Positions 26,273-39,234 of a DNA stretch of 44,054 nucleotides are shown one piece after another. Numbering within the stretch: the first letter of the stretch is position 1; each line of letters begins with the position of its first letter. This DNA is from a virus: IMG/VR virus record IMGVR_UViG_3300006922_000049, positions 1-44,054 of that record. The stretch is one strand, 5' to 3'. The notes beneath the pieces are model-generated. The model was not told where the DNA came from and ran no database searches. It was given only the letters and a program-made list of their open reading frames with translations. A program made the position numbers and the translations under genes.

Positions 26273-26303
26273 AAAAGGGGACCCTGTTAAGAGTCCCCTT
26301 TTT
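26273..26303 (-). terminator. intrinsic terminator, bidirectional
   Basis: AAAAGGGGAC (26273-26282) pairs with GTCCCCTTTT (26293-26302) around a ten-base loop. T runs follow on both strands, so it could stop transcription either way. On the minus strand it ends the unit of small basic protein genes before the scaffold promoter. Confidence 0.85.
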
Positions 26304-26323
26304 ATATATGGTGTAAGCGCTGT

Positions 26324-26566
26324 TTAGTAGGTATCCTTTGCTCCTGGATTAAATCCTGCTTTAGCACCAAGCATTGTCATTGTTGCTTTCTCTGCTTTAC
26401 CACCTGCTTTATACTTCTTAGTACCACCTCTTCCAGCGTTACCATCAACAACTGAGTCGCTGTTAGAGTCAAGCATCTTGCGGGCCATCTCTCTTTGGCT
26501 TGGGTCTTTAAGTAGAGCCTTTAGTAGTCCCCCACTTTTGTACATTTTCATTAGTCGATCATCCAT
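26324..26566 (-). CDS. small hypothetical virion-type protein, 80 residues
   Basis: Starts MDDRLMKMYKSGGLLKALLK and ends in a Gly/Lys/Ala-rich tail (GGKAEKATMTMLGAKAGFNP). Mixed helical then low-complexity basic; no recognised family. It has a promoter-like element just upstream and is followed by the bidirectional terminator, so it may be transcribed alone. Confidence 0.6.
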   Translation of the reverse strand: MDDRLMKMYKSGGLLKALLKDPSQREMARKMLDSNSDSVVDGNAGRGGTKKYKAGGKAEKATMTMLGAKAGFNPGAKDTY

Positions 26567-26585
26567 GTCAATAAGATTTGTATTG

Positions 26586-26593
26586 CAAATTTA
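26586..26593 (-). promoter_or_regulatory. TAnnTTTG -7 element
   Basis: Reads TAAATTTG on the minus strand, identical to the element before the scaffold gene, and lies 20 bases before the ATG of the 80-residue gene. The surrounding stretch also holds a repeated TTTAAGTAA on the plus strand (26590 and 26610). Confidence 0.45.
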
Positions 26594-26632
26594 AGTAATG
26601 TTATGTAAGTTTAAGTAACTGAAATTTATATC

Positions 26633-26791
26633 ATGAAGACAAATTACGAAACAAACATCAGCGTTGAAAGTAAATGCGTGTTAACTAATATTGCTGACTA
26701 TGCCGCAACCAACATGATGAGAACAAAAGAAAAGTCTGAGTTATACGCTAAGATTATAGATCGTTGTGTGTCTATGCTCGGTAAACCTTAG
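26633..26791 (+). CDS. isolated plus-strand small ORF in the late block
   Basis: A 52-residue frame from ATG to TAG: MKTNYETNISVESKCVLTNI, then ADYAATNMMRTKEKSELYAK. It fills the only sizeable gap between minus-strand late genes (26567-26771) and overlaps the end of the convergent gene by 20 bases. Composition looks protein-like and helical, with no recognised family. No good plus-strand promoter is visible (TAAGTTTA at 26606 is a weak -7 match). Confidence 0.4.
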   Translation: MKTNYETNISVESKCVLTNIADYAATNMMRTKEKSELYAKIIDRCVSMLGKP

Positions 26792-27020
26792 TCTTCTTTT
26801 TAACGGCTTTGGGTTGAGGAACATATTGCTTTCCTTTTTTTGTACCCTCTCTTTTCGCTCTTGTAGTTGCATTGTACTCTTCATCAGACAACGCCGCAAT
26901 TGCCGCTGTAGGTAGGTAGCGCTCTCCTGTCTTAGATGAGGCCTTACCTGATTTAGTACGCCACTTTTGTTTAGTCCATTTTTTTAAGGACTCTTGTGCT
27001 TTTTTTAAACCTGGTGGCAT
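26772..27020 (-). CDS. conserved small basic phage protein (DUF5872-like)
   Basis: An 82-residue, Lys-rich protein. The pattern LKKWTKQKWRTKSGK, TGERYLPTAAIAALS, EYNATTRAKREGTKKGKQYV is a widespread short phage/marine-virus family; I believe it is DUF5872 but cannot check here. Function is not established; the size, charge and clustering with two other tiny basic proteins suggest a DNA-associated or virion protein. The start overlaps the stop of the previous gene by one base. Confidence 0.7.
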   Translation of the reverse strand: MPPGLKKAQESLKKWTKQKWRTKSGKASSKTGERYLPTAAIAALSDEEYNATTRAKREGTKKGKQYVPQPKAVKKKTKVYRA

Positions 27021-27202
27021 TATTTGTATCCGCCCCCTGCGGCTTTATAGGCTTTCGCTAACATCTGTGCTTTACGGGCAGACCACTGTCCTGCTCTTCC
27101 CCCCTTAGTACCAGCCATAATTCTTTTAAACAAACGCTTACGCATTCCTGGCTTAGTGTAGTTTCCTGATTGATTTACTTTTGATTTGTACTTCTTAGCC
27201 AT
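27020..27202 (-). CDS. conserved small basic phage protein
   Basis: A 60-residue protein from ATG 27202 (MAKKYKSKVNQ), overlapping the upstream stop by one base; the GTG at 27208 would add two residues. The segment YTKPGMRKRLFKRIMAG and WSARKAQMLAKAYKAAGGG form a pattern common in short phage proteins near structural genes. Very basic; possible DNA-condensing or minor virion protein. No proven function. Confidence 0.65.
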   Translation of the reverse strand: MAKKYKSKVNQSGNYTKPGMRKRLFKRIMAGTKGGRAGQWSARKAQMLAKAYKAAGGGYK

Positions 27203-27495
27203 TACCACTTTACTTTATTGGCCCAATAAGCAGCAGAGAATTTACCCTTCTTAATGTTCTTAGCGTGACGTGCTTTAAATGACGCACGTTTCTTTTTCAT
27301 CTTATCAGATTCACCTGCCTTTGGCTTACCCGCTGTTGATGCTCCTTGCTCTCCAAAACGAATAATCTTAACCTTGTCTCCTTCTTTAGCCGCTACAATA
27401 TGTGACTTTTTAGGATGATCTGGAGTCCGCTTAGGTTGATTAAAACCCTTGAGTCTATATCGTTTTAGTATGTTGCTGTACTTACTTCCTGCCAT
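27202..27495 (-). CDS. conserved small basic phage protein with FKARHAKNI motif
   Basis: A 97-residue protein. PKKSHIVAAKEGDKVKIIRF followed by KKRASFKARHAKNIKKGKFS and AAYWANKVKW at the C terminus is a pattern found in many phages of aquatic bacteria. The basic charge and conserved Trp/Tyr end suggest binding to nucleic acid or virion. It heads a run of three tiny genes joined by one-base overlaps, so they are probably made together in fixed ratio. Confidence 0.7.
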   Translation of the reverse strand: MAGSKYSNILKRYRLKGFNQPKRTPDHPKKSHIVAAKEGDKVKIIRFGEQGASTAGKPKAGESDKMKKKRASFKARHAKNIKKGKFSAAYWANKVKW

Positions 27496-27499
27496 AAAG

Positions 27500-27507
27500 C
27501 AAATATA
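27500..27507 (-). promoter_or_regulatory. TAnnTTTG -7 element before small basic genes
   Basis: Reads TATATTTG on the minus strand and ends four bases before the ATG at 27495, which would give a leaderless transcript if used. Same motif as elsewhere in the late block. Confidence 0.35.
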
Positions 27508-27511
27508 AGTA

Positions 27512-27655
27512 TTATCGTTTTATACCGGGTATAGCGAGGTGTGTCTCAAGTTTCTTTACTATCTCCATAACCTTTTCGCTTTCCATGTGGTGCGATGGTA
27601 TTAATATATAAAGTAACCTTAGTTGCTCTGTTGTTAGGTCTATATAATGCTTCAT
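27512..27655 (-). CDS. small hypothetical protein, 47 residues
   Basis: Begins MKHYIDLTTEQLRLLYILIP one base after the stop of the three-domain enzyme gene; an upstream in-frame start would run into that gene and is unlikely. Predicted two short helices. No recognised family. Its position suggests co-expression with the fibre-modification enzyme. Confidence 0.5.
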   Translation of the reverse strand: MKHYIDLTTEQLRLLYILIPSHHMESEKVMEIVKKLETHLAIPGIKR

Positions 27656-27656
27656 A

Positions 27657-29906
27657 CTATTTCTTATTACAGAACGACACAAGTATATACCTCTTACCAC
27701 TATGTATTGGTCTACCGCCATGCCTGTGGGTAACCTGGCCAGGATGAATAGCGACGTGTCCTACATCTCCTACATGTGTTTGTTTTTGATTATAAAAATA
27801 TGTACCGCCCCCTGTATAGTCTTTGTTCAAAGTTAGTACCGAACTAATAACAGCATTGTCATGATGCAGATCTAAGTGACCCTGTGTATCTGTAGTATAC
27901 TTAATCAGAAAGTTTTCACTATCCATTTCTGCCCAGGCTTTACCATGAAGATGCCATCTGCTTATCGCTGCCGGAAAAACAAAATCTTCCAGAACACGCT
28001 TGTATATTTCATCGTATCCAAATGAAGAAATTAATGTATCTACTGTTGGATAAAAATCATGTCTTTTAGTTTGCCATAAAGCCTTCTGCTCTGCTTCATC
28101 TATAAGCAATTCACAAAACTCCTCAGTAAACAGCGGGAAGGATATTACATCTTGTATAGGCTCTTCAAGTATCATGTCCCAAGCCTTTGTCTTTGCAGCG
28201 GGGTGAATCCACTTAGATACCCATTCAGGCCATTTACCCGATTTAAAAATCTCTTCGTGAACAGTGGACTGAGTCCTACTTGTGTTATCATTAGACGATT
28301 GAAAAGCAATGTCTTCTTTTAATGCAAGTGCACGAGTGTCTCTTGTTACCCAATCCCAATCGCCTCGTGGATGGACACAATAAGTAGCAGGAACAAATTC
28401 ATCTGCCGCTGTTATATACTCCTGAAAGTTATGCTGAGTAAAAGATAATGCACCGGCTTGAGTAACCATATAAGCATGTAAGTTATAAGAGTATCCAGGA
28501 ACTACAATATCTCCGTAATCATCTCTATCTGGAGCCATTGCTCTGCGCCCTAAGTAAAGCATATCCCATGTGCTTGGATCAGGAATGATTGAGTAATCTA
28601 TTTTACCTTTAAAGAAGAAGTCTTCCTCACATATTAAAGCAACCTCTGTTTGATCCTGTACTATTCTTTTCCAAGTATTTAAATGCGCTAAACCACAACC
28701 CATCTCACCAACTGTTACTGGTTGGTTCCACCATTTATTATCACTGTCCATAGCCCATGAATCATGTGGAGACCATTTGTAATCCTTAAAAGATCTTGCA
28801 TCTACACCTGGTACTATTACTACTTCGCAATCAATACCTGCTTCCCTTAGTCTTATTGTATACTCCATTAACTTTTTGTCAGAAGTATCCATAGATATTA
28901 CATAGACTTTTTGAATCATAAGGCTTTCCTTTTTATTAAATAAAATTTCCCATTCTTTCGCTACCAACTTCCAGTCACGAGACTTAACATATTCATCAAC
29001 CTTAGACCAATCCGTTATATGCTTGCTAAACTTATTTAAAGTTTCTTTGAGACCAGCAATAGGATTTACCAAAGGTCTTACATGATGTCCCAACATCTCG
29101 ATCGCTGTTAAACAATAGGTTTCATTGTATGTAGTGGGGTAATACCAACTCTCACACTTAGACATTAGTTTATACAACTCTTTATTTGAAAGGCTACCGT
29201 GAAAAGTAACGCCTTCTAATTTAGATACACGCTCAGAAAAGTTTTGATTGTAGTACTCCAAACCATAACCAGGTGTACATATATCGAGAGTACCATCAAG
29301 GTATCCTTTTTCAATATCACTAATTACTGCATCAAGTCCTCGTTCGGGATGAGATGTGTATATATAAGAATCTTTATTCTTGATGGTAACAGGTTCAAAC
29401 AGCGATGTGTCAAGGCCGTTTCCAATTACCTTTACTTTATCTTTTGACAAATGAGCCGGGGCCTCATTCCTAATAAAGTATTCTTTATGCCAATTGGTAA
29501 GGCAAACAATTGTGTCTGTGTTTAGATAAGCATCTTTTATATCTACGTCAGACATACGCTGGCCTTTGTACCAGTAGTGGGGATGCTCATTATGTAGCCA
29601 AAATATCTTCTTAGTTGTAGGCTTGAGGCTGTAATACTTTAGGTAGTGAATATATGATACACCGATTAGTATATCTATATCTGGGATTTCACTTATGTTT
29701 TTTAGATCTACATAATTAAGGGATCCGCTGTTGGGGTATTTATCGGAGACAGGTTTGACTTGACCTACTACGAAAACACTATGGCCTTGTAGAGCAAGCG
29801 ACCTTGATAAACCCATTATACATTGCTCTGTTCCTCCTATTCCTTCAGAGTTATAATATGGGTTCCAAGCACTTGCATAATATCCTGCATGGAATACAAT
29901 GACCAT
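27657..29906 (-). CDS. three-domain collagen-modifying enzyme candidate: GT4 + GT25 + PLOD-type lysyl hydroxylase
   Basis: ATG 29906 (MVIVFHAGYY) is preferred to TTG 29918; 749 residues. Domain 1 (about 1-330) is a GT4 glycosyltransferase: GIGGTEQCIMGLSRSLALQG near the N terminus, VIGNGLD (160-166), FHGSLSNKELYKLMSKCES and the EX7E pair Glu262/Glu270. Domain 2 (about 333-560) is GT25-like: VYVISMDTSDKK, EMGCGLAHLNTWKRIV (401-416), ALICEEDF (Glu427, Glu428, Asp429 at the metal/donor site). Domain 3 (about 590-749) is a 2OG-Fe(II) dioxygenase of the procollagen lysyl hydroxylase type: HHD (His681, Asp683), DYTGGGTYF, HPGQVTHRHGG (His729), then GKRYILVSF (Arg739, ten residues after the His as in PLOD). 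Family knowledge: PLOD hydroxylates Lys in X-Lys-Gly; GT25 adds galactose to hydroxylysine. Inference: it modifies the collagen-like fibre encoded just upstream. It could instead act on another glycan or protein. Confidence 0.85.
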   Translation of the reverse strand: MVIVFHAGYYASAWNPYYNSEGIGGTEQCIMGLSRSLALQGHSVFVVGQVKPVSDKYPNSGSLNYVDLKNISEIPDIDILIGVSYIHYLKYYSLKPTTKKIFWLHNEHPHYWYKGQRMSDVDIKDAYLNTDTIVCLTNWHKEYFIRNEAPAHLSKDKVKVIGNGLDTSLFEPVTIKNKDSYIYTSHPERGLDAVISDIEKGYLDGTLDICTPGYGLEYYNQNFSERVSKLEGVTFHGSLSNKELYKLMSKCESWYYPTTYNETYCLTAIEMLGHHVRPLVNPIAGLKETLNKFSKHITDWSKVDEYVKSRDWKLVAKEWEILFNKKESLMIQKVYVISMDTSDKKLMEYTIRLREAGIDCEVVIVPGVDARSFKDYKWSPHDSWAMDSDNKWWNQPVTVGEMGCGLAHLNTWKRIVQDQTEVALICEEDFFFKGKIDYSIIPDPSTWDMLYLGRRAMAPDRDDYGDIVVPGYSYNLHAYMVTQAGALSFTQHNFQEYITAADEFVPATYCVHPRGDWDWVTRDTRALALKEDIAFQSSNDNTSRTQSTVHEEIFKSGKWPEWVSKWIHPAAKTKAWDMILEEPIQDVISFPLFTEEFCELLIDEAEQKALWQTKRHDFYPTVDTLISSFGYDEIYKRVLEDFVFPAAISRWHLHGKAWAEMDSENFLIKYTTDTQGHLDLHHDNAVISSVLTLNKDYTGGGTYFYNQKQTHVGDVGHVAIHPGQVTHRHGGRPIHSGKRYILVSFCNKK

Positions 29907-29953
29907 TTGTTGATACAATTAAATTAACTATTGCATCAATAAAGATACGTTAT

Positions 29954-30147
29954 CTAATTCGTCTTTACAATTCTCGAATAGACTCTGTATGTACCGTTAT
30001 TAAGTGTGTCTATATGAGTAACAGCGCTGGAGCGGTCAGAGAATGTCTTTGCGTTAGAGGCATCGTCATCTCTCGCCCAAGTTCCATCATCCAAAAGGAC
30101 GTCGCTGGTTACAATGTCTTGTATGTAGTAATTCTCTGTTGTTGCCA

Positions 30148-30148
<1 letters not shown>
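29954..30148 (-). CDS. small hypothetical protein between fibre and modifying enzyme
   Basis: 64 residues from the ATG that overlaps the fibre stop by one base (TAATG); the longer in-frame version lies inside the fibre gene and is unlikely. Sequence MATTENYYIQDIVTSDVLLD, then GTWARDDDASNAKTFSDRSS, then YRVYSRIVKT. Predicted beta-rich and acidic in the middle. No family recognised. Coupling to the fibre gene suggests a role with the fibre, such as chaperone or attachment. Confidence 0.55.
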
Positions 30149-36348
<6,200 letters not shown>

Positions 36349-36366
36349 TAGGGGTTATTCTGAAAT

Positions 36367-36765
36367 TTATGTTACGATGTCCTGCACTACTTCAAAGGTT
36401 CCATAGAACCAAGTCTCAACAGTGCCGGCAGATGTAAGTGTTGATTGAAAGCCATATACATATGTACCTGCTGGTACCTGCATATTAGCCGCTGTTATTG
36501 TTACCACAAGATCTCCATTGATATCTCCAGTAGCATCTATATCGGTATCGGCTATAACCAGTGGTCCATCGTCATATTCTCTAACTTCCATTTTAAAAGA
36601 GTATAGAGTAAGATCTAACTTCACACCATTAGAAGATGCTACAACAGAGTTTAAGATAAAGGTGTCTCCACGGCGCGTACAGATATTTAACTGTGCAGCG
36701 TTGTTCATATTTAAGTTTGTCGGGTTAGGACATGAACATGGACTATTTGAGCATCCGCAAGCCAT
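36367..36765 (-). CDS. putative fibre adaptor (BppU N-terminal-like) protein
   Basis: 132 residues, Cys-rich at the start (MACGCSNSPCSCPNP), then a beta-sandwich-like pattern: RRGDTFILNSVVAS, LDLTLYSFKMEVREYDDGP, GDLVVTITAANMQVPAGTY, YGFQSTL, YGTFEVVQDIVT. This resembles the N-terminal domain of phage baseplate/fibre upper proteins that anchor receptor-binding fibres. It lies 19 bases upstream of the collagen-like fibre and directly after the portal gene, so it may be the joint between virion and fibre. Function inferred. Confidence 0.55.
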   Translation of the reverse strand: MACGCSNSPCSCPNPTNLNMNNAAQLNICTRRGDTFILNSVVASSNGVKLDLTLYSFKMEVREYDDGPLVIADTDIDATGDINGDLVVTITAANMQVPAGTYVYGFQSTLTSAGTVETWFYGTFEVVQDIVT

Positions 36766-36766
36766 A

Positions 36767-39199
36767 TTACGATAGGGTTAAGTTTGTTATTACTTCTTCT
36801 TCCATTGGGGGCCTTTCTCCTTGACGTTGAGCAATTAATTTACTTTGAGCAGCAGCCTGCTTGTCTATACGAGCGTCTTTACGATTCTCTGATTCTGCTT
36901 GTTCTTGTTGCTTTACCCCACTCTCAATTTGTTGTTCAACAATACCGTACTCACCTTTTATGTTTTCTAATTGAATCTTGTATTGATACTCAAGTTCTAA
37001 AAGTTGTGCTTTTGCTTGTGTCTCTAATTGAATGCGCTGTGCTTCTATCTGAGCCTCCATTTGTTTTTTCTGCATTTCAATCTGACCAGCAACTTGTGAT
37101 GACTCAGCATTTGCCTGCGCTTGCATCTGCATATTTTGAGCCGCCATTTGTTGTTGCTGCTTCATGCGCTTCTTGCGACGAACAACTAATAATCTTTCTG
37201 CTTGCTCAACATCTTTGATTTGTCTGATAGCAATAGCGTCTTCAAGATCAATTTCTTTTTGAGCAAGTGCTACTTGAATGTTTTGTTCTAAGTAGGCTTT
37301 GTCCATCTCGTTCATTTCTGTAACAACCATTACTCCGAAGTTGTACATAGATAGATTATCAAACGAGGTTATCACTGCCATGTTTGTTTCTCCAATAGCA
37401 TTGGTATACGCTTTATAAAGAATACTTTTTGGCGGTATAATCTGTAAACATTTCACAACGTCTTCACAAACCTTTTTGTAAAGAACCATAGCAGCATTAG
37501 TAATATCATATATAGCATTGTTACCTGCGGCTATTTGCTGCTGTCTAACGCCTACAAGAGCATCTCCTTTAGGTGATGTTCCATCCATGACCTCATTGAT
37601 CCCTGTAGCGTCTCTAATCATCCTTAGATAGTGATTGTATATAGCAACCAACTCTGTGATGTTTCTGATAGCATTTCCTATTTCCCGAACCGGTGGGTTT
37701 TGGAAACCACCTTCTGGATTTTTACTTCTGTAATAGAAGATACCAGTTTGTTCGTATATGTCTTGAATCTCTAACGGCTGAAGTTCTCCGCCTCTACCAA
37801 GTTGTACATTCTCTAATCCCTCAATATCTATGATCAAACCATCAGGCTTTGCCTTAGCAATAGATTGTTGAATCTTGAGGTGTGTGATTTGTAACATATC
37901 AGCAAACCCAATAACAGAGGAAACCATTGACTTAGGAATCATTCCTCTAATGTTTGTTGCAATGGCGCTGTATGATAATGTAGCACGAGAGATATCGTGT
38001 ACGTTCTTCGGTATGTTTTTCTTAGGACCGTAGTCAAACATTAACTCTGTACCAACAATGTAAGTACCTCCGTATATAGTAGCGTTACTCATGTACATTG
38101 CTTCTCGATCGTATACAGATTGCTGAGGAGCATTGTACTCTGTCCCTTTGTAATAAAAGCCTATGTTTCCATAAGCAGATTCTTTCTTCTCGTATATAAT
38201 GTTGTCGACAGACATGAACTCAAAGTCCATAACTTCAACCTTGTACTCATCGTATCCCTGACGGTAACGTGTGCCTGGACGATCATATGTATATCCAGCA
38301 GAACTAAATTGAGTCGGATTGTTTCCGTACTTGTTCATTACTGTCTTTGCAATCTGTTCGTATTGTGCTTCAGTAAACTGATCACCAGCAATACGCTTGA
38401 GTTCCATTATGGTTATGAACTTGAAATGTCCAGCATATGTCAAGTCACCAAAGTTCGGATCATCAGTATAATTATGTACAAATCGTTTTGGATCAACATA
38501 CTCTTCTTTGATGCCGTAGTTAGGATCATTAGTACGTTTAGCCACAGCCATACCAAGAGTGGCCAAGTCTTCAACACAACGGCGATATATAGATTCATTA
38601 AAATTGTTCCACTTGAGAGTCAGTTCAGTAGCAATCTGTGCAGATATCTCAGCGTCTGTTTTAATATTTGTATCAAGAAATATTTCTGTTTCTTCTGGTG
38701 TTTCAGGTAGTTCGTTTGGATCTATTGAAACATTTAAACCAAGTGCTTTGGCTTCTTCTATTATGTTACGGTTTTCAATACGTAAAATAGTAGAGGCTTT
38801 CTTTTTATCTTTTTCTGATCTTGATAGAGGATCTATTGCCTGTATCTGTGGATACGGTTCTTTAGATAATATTTTGTTTACAACAATCTTTACAAACTTT
38901 GGTACAATCGGAACAGGAGTGTAATCAAGAGTTAGTAGTGTTCCGTCTCCATTATTAGGATCAAGAGAATTTAGAATCTGTCTGTATATAGACGTGTCTT
39001 GAGTTCCCTGGGCATAATCTCTACAGCGTTCCATTTCTGTATTTCTTCTACCGTACAATGAATTTTGATAGTCACTCCCAACCCATTGAGCGAACATGGC
39101 CTTTGCGTATTGCAAGCCATAAGGCATACACATCTTCTCCTCTGTGCTTGCTAAAGCATCTGGAAAGGAAGACTGTCCTGATTTATATTGGTTATCCAT
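36767..39199 (-). CDS. portal protein
   Basis: 810 residues, next to the terminase. N-terminal RDYAQGTQDTSIYRQIL and PVPIVPKFVKIVVNKILSKE are typical of portals of Bacteroidota podoviruses (compare crAss-like portals), followed by the wing/stem region (IAKAKPDGLIIDIEGLENV, ATGINEVMDG). The last 150 residues are an extended Gln/Ala/Glu-rich coiled coil (KKQMEAQIEAQRIQLETQ), the barrel domain that projects into the capsid. A dodecameric ring at one vertex is expected, through which DNA is packed and ejected. It starts 36 bases before the terminase stop ends, with a promoter-like element between. Confidence 0.88.
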   Translation of the reverse strand: MDNQYKSGQSSFPDALASTEEKMCMPYGLQYAKAMFAQWVGSDYQNSLYGRRNTEMERCRDYAQGTQDTSIYRQILNSLDPNNGDGTLLTLDYTPVPIVPKFVKIVVNKILSKEPYPQIQAIDPLSRSEKDKKKASTILRIENRNIIEEAKALGLNVSIDPNELPETPEETEIFLDTNIKTDAEISAQIATELTLKWNNFNESIYRRCVEDLATLGMAVAKRTNDPNYGIKEEYVDPKRFVHNYTDDPNFGDLTYAGHFKFITIMELKRIAGDQFTEAQYEQIAKTVMNKYGNNPTQFSSAGYTYDRPGTRYRQGYDEYKVEVMDFEFMSVDNIIYEKKESAYGNIGFYYKGTEYNAPQQSVYDREAMYMSNATIYGGTYIVGTELMFDYGPKKNIPKNVHDISRATLSYSAIATNIRGMIPKSMVSSVIGFADMLQITHLKIQQSIAKAKPDGLIIDIEGLENVQLGRGGELQPLEIQDIYEQTGIFYYRSKNPEGGFQNPPVREIGNAIRNITELVAIYNHYLRMIRDATGINEVMDGTSPKGDALVGVRQQQIAAGNNAIYDITNAAMVLYKKVCEDVVKCLQIIPPKSILYKAYTNAIGETNMAVITSFDNLSMYNFGVMVVTEMNEMDKAYLEQNIQVALAQKEIDLEDAIAIRQIKDVEQAERLLVVRRKKRMKQQQQMAAQNMQMQAQANAESSQVAGQIEMQKKQMEAQIEAQRIQLETQAKAQLLELEYQYKIQLENIKGEYGIVEQQIESGVKQQEQAESENRKDARIDKQAAAQSKLIAQRQGERPPMEEEVITNLTLS

Positions 39200-39219
39200 A
39201 CTTGAGATTGCTACTTATG

Positions 39220-39227
39220 CAAATATA
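39220..39227 (-). promoter_or_regulatory. TAnnTTTG -7 element before portal gene
   Basis: Reads TATATTTG on the minus strand, 20 bases before the portal ATG, in the short gap after the terminase stop. The spacing to the ATG equals that at 22648. No TTTG -33 element is seen. Confidence 0.5.
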
Positions 39228-39234
39228 CTTCTTA

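Noticed and set aside
38120-38710. Plus-strand frame of 196 codons opposite the portal gene
   Set aside because: Hydrophobic, Cys-rich composition typical of an antisense shadow; the portal frame on the other strand is well supported.
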